DNA from: Streptococcus ratti FA-1 = DSM 20564
GTDB taxonomy: Bacteria > Bacillota > Bacilli > Lactobacillales > Streptococcaceae
Length of the DNA stretch: 64,000 nucleotides
Assembly (NCBI RefSeq): GCF_000286075.1
Contig: NZ_AJTZ01000005.1
Location: 124,001 to 188,000 of the forward strand
Direction: 5' to 3'
The notes beneath the pieces were generated by a model that ran no database searches, was not told the origin of the DNA, and saw only the letters and a program-made list of their open reading frames with translations. Positions 10,811 through 19,223 of the stretch are shown piece after piece. How positions within the stretch are numbered: the first letter of the stretch is position 1; each line of letters opens with the position of its first letter. The position numbers and the translations under genes are program-made.

Positions 10811-12160
10811 ATGGATGAACAAAAAGGATTGTTTGGTTTTCTGGACAAGTATCTCATGGGACCAATGAGTGTCATTGCACAGTATAAAATTGTCCGAGCC
10901 ATTACGGCAGCAGGGATGGCTGTTGTACCGTTTACTATTGTTGGCTCTATGGTCTTAGTTTTCAGCGTTTTGCCGCTTTCCTTTTCTTTCTTGCCTATTA
11001 TCAAGGACATTTTTGCGGCTTCCTTTGATAAGTTTACAGCCTTATATATGATTATTAATTATGCAACGATGGGCTCTTTATCACTCTATTTTGTCATAAC
11101 TATGGGTTATGAATTGACAAAAATTTATGCGGAAGAGGAAGAGTTGAATATGAATCCTCTAAACGGAGCCTTACTTTCTCTTTTTGCCTTTTTGATGACT
11201 GTTCCTCAAGTTGTATTTAATAAAGGTTCAATGTCAGCTGTTACCCAACTAAAAAAAGGGGCAGTTGTTGCGGATGGCTGGGCTGTCAGCAATGGGGTCA
11301 CTCGTTTTGGTACGACAGGAATTTTCACCGCTATTATTATGGGGATTCTGACTGTTTATCTCTACCGTTTATGTATCAAGCGTAATTGGGTCATTAAAAT
11401 GCCGGAAGCTGTTCCAGAAGGAGTGTCCCGTGGTTTTACCGCCTTGATACCGGGATTTGTGATTGGTTTTGCCGTCATCATTCTTAATGGTATCTTTATT
11501 ATGCTTGGAACAGATATTTTTGAAGTCATCTCTATTCCGTTTAGTTTTGTGCGGAATCTAACCGGTACCTGGATTGGTATTATGATCATTTATCTCTTAA
11601 CACAGGCCCTTTGGATTGTAGGGATTCACGGTGCTAATATTATCTTTGCCTTTGTTAATCCGATTGCACTGGCTAATATGGCCAGCAATGCTCAGGAAGG
11701 AACGCGTTATATTGTTGCAGGTGAGTGGTCTAATATGTTTGTTATCGCCGGCGGGTCCGGTGCTACTCTGGGACTTTGTATTTGGTTAGCTACTCGTGCT
11801 AAATCGGAACAATTAAGCGCTATTGGAAAAGCTTCAATTGTCCCAGCTGTCTTCAATATTAATGAACCGCTTATTTTTGGGATTCCAATTATCTATAATC
11901 CAGCATTGGCAATTCCCTTTATCTTGGCGCCTATGACTTCCGCAACGCTTTATTATCTCGCTATGAAGTTGGATTTGATTAAAGCGGTGTTTGCTAATGT
12001 TCCATGGCCAACTCCAGTTGGTATTGGAGCATTCATCGGTACAGGAGACTGGAGAGCTATTATTTTAGCCTTAGTTTGCGCCGTTGCTGCCTTTCTTGTT
12101 TACTATCCATTTATTAGAAATTATGACAGGAAGTTGGTTAAAGAAGAACAGGGTGCTTAA
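10811..12160 (+). CDS. celD: PTS cellobiose-type IIC permease
   Basis: Membrane permease of the Lac/Chb PTS family, moving cellobiose-like sugars while phosphorylating them with CelB. 449 residues with about ten hydrophobic segments. The conserved LWIVGIHGANI (about residue 270) and INEPLIFGIPIIYNP (about 350) of the IIC substrate site are visible. The ATG at 10811 was chosen because TGGAGG lies 9 bases upstream; the GTG/TTG-type start at 10796 lies within that signal. Last gene of the operon, followed by a strong terminator. Confidence 0.92.
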   Translation: MDEQKGLFGFLDKYLMGPMSVIAQYKIVRAITAAGMAVVPFTIVGSMVLVFSVLPLSFSFLPIIKDIFAASFDKFTALYMIINYATMGSLSLYFVITMGYELTKIYAEEEELNMNPLNGALLSLFAFLMTVPQVVFNKGSMSAVTQLKKGAVVADGWAVSNGVTRFGTTGIFTAIIMGILTVYLYRLCIKRNWVIKMPEAVPEGVSRGFTALIPGFVIGFAVIILNGIFIMLGTDIFEVISIPFSFVRNLTGTWIGIMIIYLLTQALWIVGIHGANIIFAFVNPIALANMASNAQEGTRYIVAGEWSNMFVIAGGSGATLGLCIWLATRAKSEQLSAIGKASIVPAVFNINEPLIFGIPIIYNPALAIPFILAPMTSATLYYLAMKLDLIKAVFANVPWPTPVGIGAFIGTGDWRAIILALVCAVAAFLVYYPFIRNYDRKLVKEEQGA

Positions 12161-12173
12161 TAAACAAGAGGCT

Positions 12174-12225
12174 GGGACAAACCGCGATGATTGCACAACA
12201 ATCATCGCGGTTTGTCCCACTCCTT
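12174..12225 (+). terminator. Terminator of the cel operon
   Basis: A 20-bp perfect inverted repeat: the left arm starts GGGACAAACCGCG at 12174 and the right arm ends CGCGGTTTGTCCC at 12218, followed by ACTCCTTTT. The GAGGCTGGGACAAA opening is a common streptococcal terminator style. Confidence 0.88.
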
Positions 12226-12416
12226 TTAATTACAAGTTAAATGTTTTACTTCACCAGAGTTAGAAGGTTTTTCTATCGGTATATAAAAGAGATATTTTGT
12301 TTGCATATCCATGATTGTTCTAGTCTTTTGATTAATATAAAAATGTAACTTTCTGAGCACTTATCATTTTCCTCATTTTCCCGGTACGTCTTTATTCCAC
12401 TTTTCTAAGAATGTGC

Positions 12417-12422
12417 TATAAT
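12417..12422 (+). promoter_or_regulatory. Extended -10 promoter of the CarS-like gene
   Basis: TGC-TATAAT (12414-12422) with AGGAG and a TTG start about 28 bases further on. No strong -35 is seen. Confidence 0.55.
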
Positions 12423-12450
12423 AAGCTTATATGAAAAGAGGAGAAACCTT

Positions 12451-13041
12451 TTGAAGACAATTACAATGATGTATGTGACCCTTTTGCCCGTGATTTTTGC
12501 TGGGGTTGCCAATAAATTTTTTTGTAAATCTGACTTTCTGGCTTGGATTGATGAGCCAATTGACGGCGGTCTCAAAAAGTCTGACGGCAGACATTTTTTA
12601 GGCCCCAATAAAACGTGGAAGGGCTTCTGGGGGATGATTGCTCTAACTGCCTTTTTTCAGATTATTTGGGGGCTGATTTTAGGAATCATTCCGCATTTTC
12701 TCTCCCTGTCCTTGGTCGCTGCTTACAACAATGATATTTTCTTCAATCTTTTTTTTGGTTTTCTTCTGGGCAGTGCTTACGCTCTTTGTGACCTGCCTAA
12801 CAGTTTCATCAAGCGCCGCTTCAATATCCCTGCGGGAAAAGAGGGTCAAGGCAATGCCAGATGGGTTTTCATTGTCTTAGATTATGCAGTTCCTTGTGTT
12901 GGTTCCATTGCTGTAATTGCTCTTTTTAGCCCCATGACTTTTTCTTATTATGTGGGCTATGTCTTTTTAAGCGGGCTTACAGCTTTTCTGCTTGATTTGC
13001 TTTTGCAGGTTATTCAAACTAAAAGAAAGACTTTGCCATAG
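12451..13041 (+). CDS. CDP-archaeol synthase / CDP-diglyceride synthetase-like membrane protein
   Basis: Resembles the CarS family (CTP:lipid cytidylyltransferase). The hallmark segment is GPNKTWKGFWG (about residue 50), followed by a cytoplasmic stretch DLPNSFIKRRFNIPAGK (about 115) like that of CDP-archaeol synthases. 196 residues with about five membrane helices. The TTG at 12451 is used because AGGAG is 7 bases upstream; an ATG at 12466 is an alternative. The gene stands alone between the cel operon and mobile debris. Bacteria normally use CdsA for CDP-diacylglycerol, so its substrate here is unclear. Confidence 0.72.
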   Translation: MKTITMMYVTLLPVIFAGVANKFFCKSDFLAWIDEPIDGGLKKSDGRHFLGPNKTWKGFWGMIALTAFFQIIWGLILGIIPHFLSLSLVAAYNNDIFFNLFFGFLLGSAYALCDLPNSFIKRRFNIPAGKEGQGNARWVFIVLDYAVPCVGSIAVIALFSPMTFSYYVGYVFLSGLTAFLLDLLLQVIQTKRKTLP

Positions 13042-13086
13042 AGCTTTTTCTGTTTTATAAAAGAATTAAGAGTTTGGGACGAAAGT

Positions 13087-13181
13087 GAACTGCTCCCTGT
13101 CAAAGGAATAGTGAAATAATAAACGATTAGGCAACTGCCTTGTTCCTCATTTCAAGAGGGTCAAGGCCGTTGTGCTTGGCG
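13087..13181. repeat. Short interspersed repeat, copy 1
   Basis: Begins ACTGCTCCCTGTCAAAGG, continues GTGAAATAATAAACGAT, and ends in a hairpin (AACTGCCTTG / CAAGGCCGTT with one mismatch). A copy at 14499-14590 is nearly identical through CAAGGCCGTTGTGCTT, and a diverged copy is at 52977-53056. It may be an IS end or a small non-autonomous element. Confidence 0.7.
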
Positions 13182-13534
13182 ACAGAGACCAGTACCGCTG
13201 GGCCACAGTCTTCTGGTATCGACCTGAGGAACCAGCTTGTAGTGCCGACGCCAAAAGAGAGGGGGCAAGCCATGGGTAGACGATCCTCTGCCAGATCAGC
13301 TCAAGCGCTTGATGAGCTCCAGCAGGATATTGAACCTTATGACAACTGCGATAATAAAAATGACTTGGTTCATAGTCTCACTTCCATGGGTAATTTTTTC
13401 AGAAAAAAAACCTGACTTCCTATAAGAGTAGAAGCAGGGGAGAGGTATTTTCTATATTTAAATCAAAAATGTAACCGTGTCTACTCTAAACGTCTGTATT
13501 TTATGAGTAGAAATGGAATGAATAAGATCCAGCA
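13182..13534. other. Stretch without a supported gene
   Basis: Short frames exist on both strands (for example, a hydrophobic minus-strand piece near 13320-13390 beginning MNQVIFIIAVVIRF) but none has a good start, length and composition together. The base composition between 13182 and 13300 is richer in G+C than its surroundings, suggesting leftover imported DNA. Confidence 0.45.
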
Positions 13535-13815
13535 TTAATAGTTATCAATAGCTCCAGTAACAAAACCGACAGTTCCAAAAAGTAAAGCTCCACCAGCAGC
13601 AATGCTAATACCTGCAGTAGGACCAGCTGGGATGGCACCTAGCCCAGCTCCAAGCGCTCCGCCTGCTGCAGCACCATTGGCCCCCATTCAAGTCCTCTAT
13701 CTATTCCTCCTACAACTGCACTATACACTCCTGCACCATCAAAATCAGCCAGAAGAGTATCGTTTAGTGTTTCAAAATTATTAAAAGCCATTGAATTTAA
13801 TGTCACTGTATTCAT
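13535..13815 (-). pseudogene. Class II bacteriocin precursor, frameshifted
   Basis: Read on the minus strand from the ATG at 13815, the product starts with a double-glycine-type leader (FETLNDTLLADFDGA) with hydrophobic residues at -4, -7, -12 and -15 and a Gly-Ala cleavage site. It is followed by VYSAVVGGIDRGLEWG. The frame then breaks. In the next frame a Gly/Ala-rich peptide with GxxxG motifs (GGALGAGLGAIPAGPTAG) runs to the TAA at 13535, ending FVTGAIDNY. One extra G in the five-G tract (plus strand C5, 13681-13685) would join the halves into a 93-residue precursor. Leader and core are typical of two-peptide class IIb bacteriocins. No partner peptide, transporter or regulator is seen nearby. 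Confidence 0.75.
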
Positions 13816-13843
13816 AGTATTTTTTCTTTCTGTTACAAGTATA

Positions 13844-14077
13844 TCAGACAAAATCTTTATGGGATAATAGTCCTATTACTATTTTTATAAAAACAACCCA
13901 AGCATAGATGGTTGCTAAAATTTCCATAATCCCAAAAATGAGGAATAAATTTCCATCAATTAATTCATAGTTACGAAGACGGCTTAGTATAACTAGACTG
14001 AGGACATAGATTACTGTAAAAATGAAAGTACTTTTAGACATGGTTGTATGTTCAGTCAGTTTTAAATTCAGTTTCAT
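13844..14077 (-). CDS. Small membrane protein, possible bacteriocin immunity protein
   Basis: 77 residues with two hydrophobic helices (about 17-35 and 44-68). The ATG at 14077 is preceded by GGAGGAAGT, a good Shine-Dalgarno. It lies 28 bases upstream of the frameshifted bacteriocin on the same strand, and this arrangement plus the small two-helix topology suggests an immunity protein. No family match is claimed; the alternative is an unrelated small membrane protein. Confidence 0.6.
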   Translation of the reverse strand: MKLNLKLTEHTTMSKSTFIFTVIYVLSLVILSRLRNYELIDGNLFLIFGIMEILATIYAWVVFIKIVIGLLSHKDFV

Positions 14078-14288
14078 ACTTCCTCCATAAAAATATTTTT
14101 AGCCAAACAGTCTTAGACTGAGGATATTCTCCTAGTAAAACTATTTTTCAAATCATTATCGTTTATTTAGAGTATACACATATCCCCCCTTCTTTGTCCC
14201 TCCTACTAAATATCCATCTTGGTCTGTGATCGTTTCTTCATAAATCTTCATACTATTTTCACAGTGTGGTCAGGTCTTGAAAAATTTT

Positions 14289-14453
14289 ATGAAAATTTAC
14301 GCTTTTATTTTAACGCTTAGGATTTTCTTAAGCAAGGGGTTTTGGTCTAAATTAATATTATTTAACAAGTCTGATGCGAAAATTCAAAAAAAGATTCTGA
14401 CAATTTATGTGGAATATGAGAAAAAATATCCCTCTAACTATTCCGATTTTTAA
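14289..14453 (+). CDS. Possible 54-residue basic small protein
   Basis: ATG to TAA frame encoding a hydrophobic N-terminus (MKIYAFILTLRIFLSKGFW) and a charged C-terminus (IQKKILTIYVEYEKKYPS). No good Shine-Dalgarno is visible, so it may be a gene remnant. The rest of 14078-14498 holds only a 31-codon minus-strand frame (14156-14251) that I do not regard as supported. Confidence 0.3.
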   Translation: MKIYAFILTLRIFLSKGFWSKLILFNKSDAKIQKKILTIYVEYEKKYPSNYSDF

Positions 14454-14498
14454 TTAAGTGAGCTAATAAATCTGGTCATGCAAAAAGACTGAGAAACT

Positions 14499-14590
14499 GA
14501 ATAGCTCCCTATCAAGTGGACAGTGAAATAATAAACGATCAAGCAACGGCCTTGTTCCTCATTTTAAGAGGGGCAAGGCCGTTGTGCTTC
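14499..14590. repeat. Short interspersed repeat, copy 2
   Basis: Matches copy 1 (13087-13181) through TAGCTCCCTATCAAGTGG, GTGAAATAATAAACGATC and a perfect 10-bp hairpin AACGGCCTTG / CAAGGCCGTT. The IS remnant at 14606 follows directly. The two copies bracket the bacteriocin locus in direct orientation. Confidence 0.72.
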
Positions 14591-14605
14591 ACTCTTGAAA
14601 AACTA

Positions 14606-14909
14606 TCTATCAAAACAAGGGACTATGTACATTGGTGGAATTACCAGCGTATTCACAGCAGTCTTAATTACCAAACGCGGCAACCCTTATGCCAGAAAGA
14701 TTCTTTTCAAATGCATTCACAATATCGCTTCAGCCAGTCACACCAATCCTTGCCATATCGCAGACTTTTATGAGAAACGAAAAAGACAATCGCAAACGAC
14801 TTCAACCAAGCCACACACGATTGCCTCTATACATCGTCTCATTCGGACAATGTATTACCTCATAACGCATAACAAACTTTACGATTATACTTCAACCCAA
14901 AATCAATAA
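14606..14909 (+). mobile_element. Fused remnant of IS3-type and IS110-type transposases
   Basis: Two transposase C-termini overlap at a junction near 14670. In one frame, RDYVHWWNYQRIHSSLNYQT looks like the end of an IS3-family OrfB (rve domain). In the next frame, from about 14668, ITKRGNPYARKILFKCIHNI and DFYEKRKRQSQ look like the C-terminal Transposase_20 domain of IS110-type enzymes, running to the TAA at 14907. Neither has its catalytic domain, so both are dead. A simple reading is a deletion that joined two insertion sequences. Confidence 0.6.
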
Positions 14910-14931
14910 AGGGGTTATGCACTATTATTGT

Positions 14932-14966
14932 AACACCTTATCAAAAAAATCACAAAATAAGGTGTT
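14932..14966 (+). repeat. Inverted repeat after the IS110 fragment
   Basis: AACACCTTAT and ATAAGGTGTT, perfect 10-bp arms followed by GTTTTAG. It may be a terminator or the end structure of the element upstream. Confidence 0.5.
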
Positions 14967-15083
14967 GTTTTAGTGTACACTTTTTAGATTTAAACAACTT
15001 AAAAAGATACAGTAGACTTTAAACATCTACTATATCTTTAAAAAATAGTTCTCAAAACCGTTGATAGACTTGACAAATGGTAG

Positions 15084-15110
15084 AAAGAGAGAACCCATTT
15101 GATTCTCTCT
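15084..15110 (-). terminator. pepQ terminator
   Basis: Inverted repeat AGAGAGAA / TTCTCTCT downstream of pepQ. On the minus strand it is followed by TTTCT, fitting a moderate terminator. Confidence 0.55.
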
Positions 15111-15160
15111 CGTGCTTAATTATAAGTCTCCCACTACAGTTGACAAGGAGCCTCAAAATA

Positions 15161-16240
15161 TTAGAAATACAACAATTCTTTAGGTGTTTTAGTGAAAACT
15201 TCAAAGCCGTTTTTGGTGACGTGACCGCAGTCTTCAATACGAACACCGACTTTTTCAGGAATATAGATACCGGGCTCGACAGAAAAACACATGCCCTCTT
15301 CCAGAATCAGATCGTTGCCGGCCATGATAGAAGGAAATTCGTGGACACTCATACCGATACCGTGGCCCAGTCTGTGATTGAAGTATTCTCCATATCCGGC
15401 TTTTTCAATGACTGAGCGGGCAGCAGCATCGACCTGAGCGGCAGTGACACCAGGTTTGATAAAATCAAGAGCTGTCAGCTGAGCTTCTAAACAGACGTTA
15501 TAAATATCCTTTTTGAACTGATCAGGCTGTCCAACGGCGACTGTACGGGTCATATCGCTGACATAGCCCTTGCTTTCCACGCCAAGGTCAAAGAGCAGCA
15601 GATGATTGTTTTCGATCTTATTGCTTCCAGGGATGCCGTGAGGATTAGCTGCGTTCTTGCCTGTCAGCACCATGGTTTCAAAGCTCATCTTATCAACGCC
15701 CAGTTTTTTCATTTGAAACTCGATTTGAGCGATGATGTCTGTTTCGGCAGCATTAAGGGAAATATGGTCAAAACCAGTCTGGACGGCCTTGTCTGCCAGC
15801 CTTCCTGCGACTAATAATTTTTGGATTTCATCGGCAGATTTAATCAGGCGCATTTGATTAACAAATGGAGTCAAATCAGTGAACTGTCCGGAAAAGATGC
15901 TTTCAAGTCCTTTAAATTTGGTAACATTAAGATTATCAAATTCCAGTGCAACTTTTGAGTAGTCAGTTTTAGTTAGTGATTGTCTGATTTTTTGCCAGGG
16001 ATTTTCAGAATCAATATAGCCAAGAACTGGGAAATCAATAAGCTTTCTTGCTCTTGCGGCATCAAGCTCCGGTAAAAAGAGCAAAGGGTCTCTGTCTGCA
16101 AATAAAAAGAGCAGCATGAGCCGTTCGTGCGGATCGCTGTAAAAACCTGTGAGATAGCTGATGGAAACAGGATCAGAAAGGACGGCTGCAGCAGTTCCGT
16201 CTTGCCTGAGTGCTTGAATTAATTGTACTTGTTTGGACAT
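15161..16240 (-). CDS. pepQ: Xaa-Pro dipeptidase
   Basis: Cytoplasmic M24B metallopeptidase releasing proline from Xaa-Pro dipeptides. The N-terminal creatinase-like domain covers about residues 1-125 and the pita-bread catalytic domain about 135-350. Metal ligands are visible in LLFDLGVESKGYVSDMTRT (two Asp), HRLGHGIGMSVHE (His), FSVEPGIY (Glu) and VRIEDCG (Glu). 359 residues, the standard size. It is divergent from ccpA with a cre-like site between them, the classic pepQ-ccpA arrangement of lactic acid bacteria. Confidence 0.95.
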   Translation of the reverse strand: MSKQVQLIQALRQDGTAAAVLSDPVSISYLTGFYSDPHERLMLLFLFADRDPLLFLPELDAARARKLIDFPVLGYIDSENPWQKIRQSLTKTDYSKVALEFDNLNVTKFKGLESIFSGQFTDLTPFVNQMRLIKSADEIQKLLVAGRLADKAVQTGFDHISLNAAETDIIAQIEFQMKKLGVDKMSFETMVLTGKNAANPHGIPGSNKIENNHLLLFDLGVESKGYVSDMTRTVAVGQPDQFKKDIYNVCLEAQLTALDFIKPGVTAAQVDAAARSVIEKAGYGEYFNHRLGHGIGMSVHEFPSIMAGNDLILEEGMCFSVEPGIYIPEKVGVRIEDCGHVTKNGFEVFTKTPKELLYF

Positions 16241-16332
16241 ATAAAAACCTTCTTTCGTTCTCTATTTTTTCAAAAAAACACAAAAAAATCAAGTTTATGC
16301 TAAGTTTTTCATAAAACTTGCACTCTTATACT

Positions 16333-16360
16333 TGAAAGTGTTTTCAAATAGTGCTAGAAT
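16333..16360 (+). promoter_or_regulatory. cre-like site and ccpA promoter
   Basis: TGAAAGTGTTTTCA (16333-16346) differs from the cre consensus at one core base and is nearly palindromic. The ccpA promoter has an extended -10, TGC-TAGAAT (16352-16360). This is consistent with CcpA control of the pepQ-ccpA divergent region. Confidence 0.65.
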
Positions 16361-16404
16361 GACATTGGAAGCGTAATTTTCAAAATAGAAAGGATGATGC
16401 AAGG

Positions 16405-17406
16405 ATGAACACAGATGACACTATCACTATTTACGATGTTGCTCGGGAGGCCGGAGTATCTATGGCAACGGTCAGCCGCGTTGTAAATGGCAATAAAAAT
16501 GTAAAAGAAAATACTCGGAAAAAAGTTTTGGAAGTTATTGACCGTTTGGATTACCGGCCAAATGCCGTGGCGCGTGGTTTAGCGAGTAAAAAGACAACTA
16601 CCGTCGGTGTTGTGATTCCTAATATTGCCAATGCTTATTTTTCAATCTTAGCTAAGGGAATTGACGATATCGCAACGATGTATAAATATAATATTGTTCT
16701 TGCTTCAAGCGATGAGGATGATGATAAGGAAGTTAATGTTATCAATACTCTGTTTGCCAAACAGGTAGATGGTATTATTTTTATGGGACACCATCTGACA
16801 GAAAAAATCCGTGCGGAATTTTCACGTTCGCGTACGCCGATTGTGCTGGCAGGAACAGTTGATCTTGAGCACCAATTGCCAAGTGTCAATATTGATTATA
16901 AATTAGCTACTCAAAATGCAGTGGATTTGCTGGCTAAAAATCATGATAAGATTGCCTTTGTATCGGGACCTCTTATTGATGATATTAATGGCAAGGTACG
17001 GCTTAGCGGCTATAAGGAAGGGCTTAAGAACAATAAGCTCAGTTTCAAAGAAGGTCTTGTTTTTGAAGCGCAGTATAAATACCAAGAAGGCTACAATCTT
17101 GCTCAGCGGGTCATCAATTCAGGTGCCACAGCTGCCTATGTTGCTGAAGATGAACTGGCTGCCGGTCTTTTAAACGGTCTCTTTGCTGCCGGCAAAAAAG
17201 TACCGGAAGATTTTGAAATTGTTACCAGCGACGATTCTGCCATTACTTCCTATACCCGTCCGAATTTGACCTCTATCAGCCAGCCTGTTTATGATTTGGG
17301 TGCTGTTGCCATGCGCATGCTGACCAAGATCATGAACAAGGAAGAGCTGGAAGAAAAAGAAATTGTTCTTAATCATGGGATTACAGAAAGAGGAACAACT
17401 AAGTAA
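16405..17406 (+). CDS. ccpA: Catabolite control protein A
   Basis: LacI/GalR-family global regulator of carbon metabolism; with HPr-Ser46-P (made by HprK, encoded at 50272) it binds cre sites. The N-terminal HTH reads ITIYDVAREAGVSMATVSR (about residues 6-24), with the hinge YRPNAVARGLASKK, then a periplasmic-binding-protein-like core. 333 residues, the usual length. It was called ccpA rather than another LacI member because of the pepQ neighbour and the close fit to the CcpA HTH/hinge. Confidence 0.95.
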   Translation: MNTDDTITIYDVAREAGVSMATVSRVVNGNKNVKENTRKKVLEVIDRLDYRPNAVARGLASKKTTTVGVVIPNIANAYFSILAKGIDDIATMYKYNIVLASSDEDDDKEVNVINTLFAKQVDGIIFMGHHLTEKIRAEFSRSRTPIVLAGTVDLEHQLPSVNIDYKLATQNAVDLLAKNHDKIAFVSGPLIDDINGKVRLSGYKEGLKNNKLSFKEGLVFEAQYKYQEGYNLAQRVINSGATAAYVAEDELAAGLLNGLFAAGKKVPEDFEIVTSDDSAITSYTRPNLTSISQPVYDLGAVAMRMLTKIMNKEELEEKEIVLNHGITERGTTK

Positions 17407-17513
17407 TTCTTCCGTTCTTATCATTTTTAAGATTGAAAAGGCAATCGTATTTTACAAGTATATAAAAGAGTCTGGGAGTTATATTCTGGACTCTTTTGAT
17501 AAAAGGAGCACTT

Positions 17514-18977
17514 ATGACAAACGAAACAATAATGCAGTATTTTGAATGGTACCTGCCGGACGACGGACAGCACTGGCAGCATTTAGCTCAGGATGCCCAG
17601 CATTTAAGCGAAATCGGCATTAGCAAGGTATGGATGCCGCCGGCTTTTAAGGGAACAGGCTCAAATGATGTTGGTTACGGCGTTTACGATATTTACGATT
17701 TGGGGGAGTTTGATCAAAACGGAACTATTCGAACCAAATACGGCACCAAGGAAGATTATTTAACTGCTGTCAAAGCTCTCAAAGAACAAGGAATCATGCC
17801 AATTTCGGATATTGTTCTTAACCATAAGGCTAATGGCGATGCCAAGGAAAAATTTGAAGTGATTAAGGTCAATCCCAGCAACCGCCAGGAAAAAATTTCA
17901 GAGCCATATGAGATTGAAGCTTGGACGCAGTTTAATTTTCCGGGACGGCAAAATGCCTACAGTGATTTCAAGTGGCACTGGTACCATTTTACCGGTGTAG
18001 ACTACGATGCCCTGCATAATGAAACAGGTATCTATATGATTCTTGGAGACAATAAAGGCTGGGCCAATCAGGAAAATATTGATCAGGAAAACGGCAACTA
18101 TGATTATCTCATGTACGATGATATTGATTTTAAGCATCCCGAAGTACAAGAACATTTGAAAGAATGGGCAGGCTGGTTTTTGCAAACAAGCGGTGTCGGT
18201 GGCTTTCGCTTAGATGCTGTTAAGCATATTGATAAGCAGTTTATGGCAGAGTTTATCGGCTACATTCGCGATCATTTTAAAGAAAACCTCTATGTCTTTG
18301 GAGAATATTGGAAAGACAGCAATTTTGATATTACTGACTATCTTAATGATACCGGACTTCAGATGGATCTCATTGATGTCATGCTGCACATGAATTTTTT
18401 TGAAGCCGGACAAAAAGGGGCGGATTTTAATTTAGCGACCATTTTAGATGACAGTCTGATGCAAAGCAATCCTGATTTTGCTGTCACCTTTGTAGACAAT
18501 CATGACTCACAAGGAGGACAGGCCTTAGAGTCAACGGTTGCAGAATGGTTTAAACCGCTGGCCTACAGTTTAATATTGCTGCGCCAAGAAGGAATGCCTT
18601 GTGTTTTCTATGGCGATTATTACGGTATTTCAGGTGACTTTGCCCAAGAATCCTTCCAAACCGTTTTAGATAAGCTTCTCTATATTAGGAAATACCATGT
18701 TTACGGTCCGACTGAGGATTATTTTGACCATCCGAACTGTATCGGCTGGACCTGTCTGGGAGATGAGGAGCATCCTGATGGTTTAGCCGTTGTTATGACC
18801 AATGGTGATGCTGGCTGGAAGCATATGACCATGGGAGAATATAATAAGAATAAAGTTTTTGTGGATTACCTTGGCAACTGTTCGGACGAAGTTGTTTTAG
18901 ATGATCAAGGCTGGGGTGATTTTCCTGTGCAGGCGGGCTCTGTATCGGCTTGGGTTAATAAGGATGCTCACTTGTAA
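17514..18977 (+). CDS. Cytoplasmic alpha-amylase, GH13
   Basis: Intracellular alpha-amylase (GH13 subfamily 5 type) acting on maltodextrins or glycogen-like glucan inside the cell. It begins MTNETIMQYFEWYLPDDGQHW with no signal peptide. Catalytic residues are visible in GVGGFRLDAVKHI (nucleophile Asp), YVFGEYW (acid/base Glu) and FVDNHDSQ (transition-state Asp). The ATG at 17514 has AAAGGAGC upstream; the TTG frame from 17496 includes that signal. 487 residues. It lies just downstream of ccpA, as I recall for S. mutans amyA. Confidence 0.92.
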   Translation: MTNETIMQYFEWYLPDDGQHWQHLAQDAQHLSEIGISKVWMPPAFKGTGSNDVGYGVYDIYDLGEFDQNGTIRTKYGTKEDYLTAVKALKEQGIMPISDIVLNHKANGDAKEKFEVIKVNPSNRQEKISEPYEIEAWTQFNFPGRQNAYSDFKWHWYHFTGVDYDALHNETGIYMILGDNKGWANQENIDQENGNYDYLMYDDIDFKHPEVQEHLKEWAGWFLQTSGVGGFRLDAVKHIDKQFMAEFIGYIRDHFKENLYVFGEYWKDSNFDITDYLNDTGLQMDLIDVMLHMNFFEAGQKGADFNLATILDDSLMQSNPDFAVTFVDNHDSQGGQALESTVAEWFKPLAYSLILLRQEGMPCVFYGDYYGISGDFAQESFQTVLDKLLYIRKYHVYGPTEDYFDHPNCIGWTCLGDEEHPDGLAVVMTNGDAGWKHMTMGEYNKNKVFVDYLGNCSDEVVLDDQGWGDFPVQAGSVSAWVNKDAHL

Positions 18978-19022
18978 GGCTATAGTGAAAAAGCGAGGTC
19001 TAAAAGTCTGCGGCGATGATGC

Positions 19023-19046
19023 CGAAGGCTGTGTCTTCGTTTTTTT
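19023..19046 (+). terminator. Terminator after the amylase gene
   Basis: CGAAG / CTTCG stem with a seven-base loop followed by TTTTTTT. Confidence 0.6.
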
Positions 19047-19207
19047 GCAGTCTTGTTTTTTCAATCTGTTTTCTTGTGTTAAAGTACTTTAAAAGACGAG
19101 AATAAGCAGTTTTAGCCGGCTTATTCATAGAGCTTTGGCAGGATAATATATCAGCTTGGCTAGTAAATTTGGTGCAGCAGCAGTCAGTGGCATCTCAAAA
19201 GATTTAG

Positions 19208-19216
19208 TGTTATAAT
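19208..19216 (+). promoter_or_regulatory. Extended -10 promoter immediately before the glycosyltransferase start
   Basis: TGT-TATAAT at 19208-19216; the ATG at 19224 is only seven bases downstream of the -10 hexamer. Transcription would start at or beside the A of the start codon, and no Shine-Dalgarno fits between, so the mRNA is probably leaderless. Confidence 0.6.
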
Positions 19217-19223
19217 TAGAAGC

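Noticed and set aside
13140..13415. 91-codon plus-strand frame with a basic RRSSARSAQ segment
   Set aside because: Starts within the repeat copy, no ribosome site, and no family; left as unsupported.
15052..15415. Short frames on both strands near the pepQ 3' end
   Set aside because: They are out-of-frame readings of pepQ or its terminator, without start signals.
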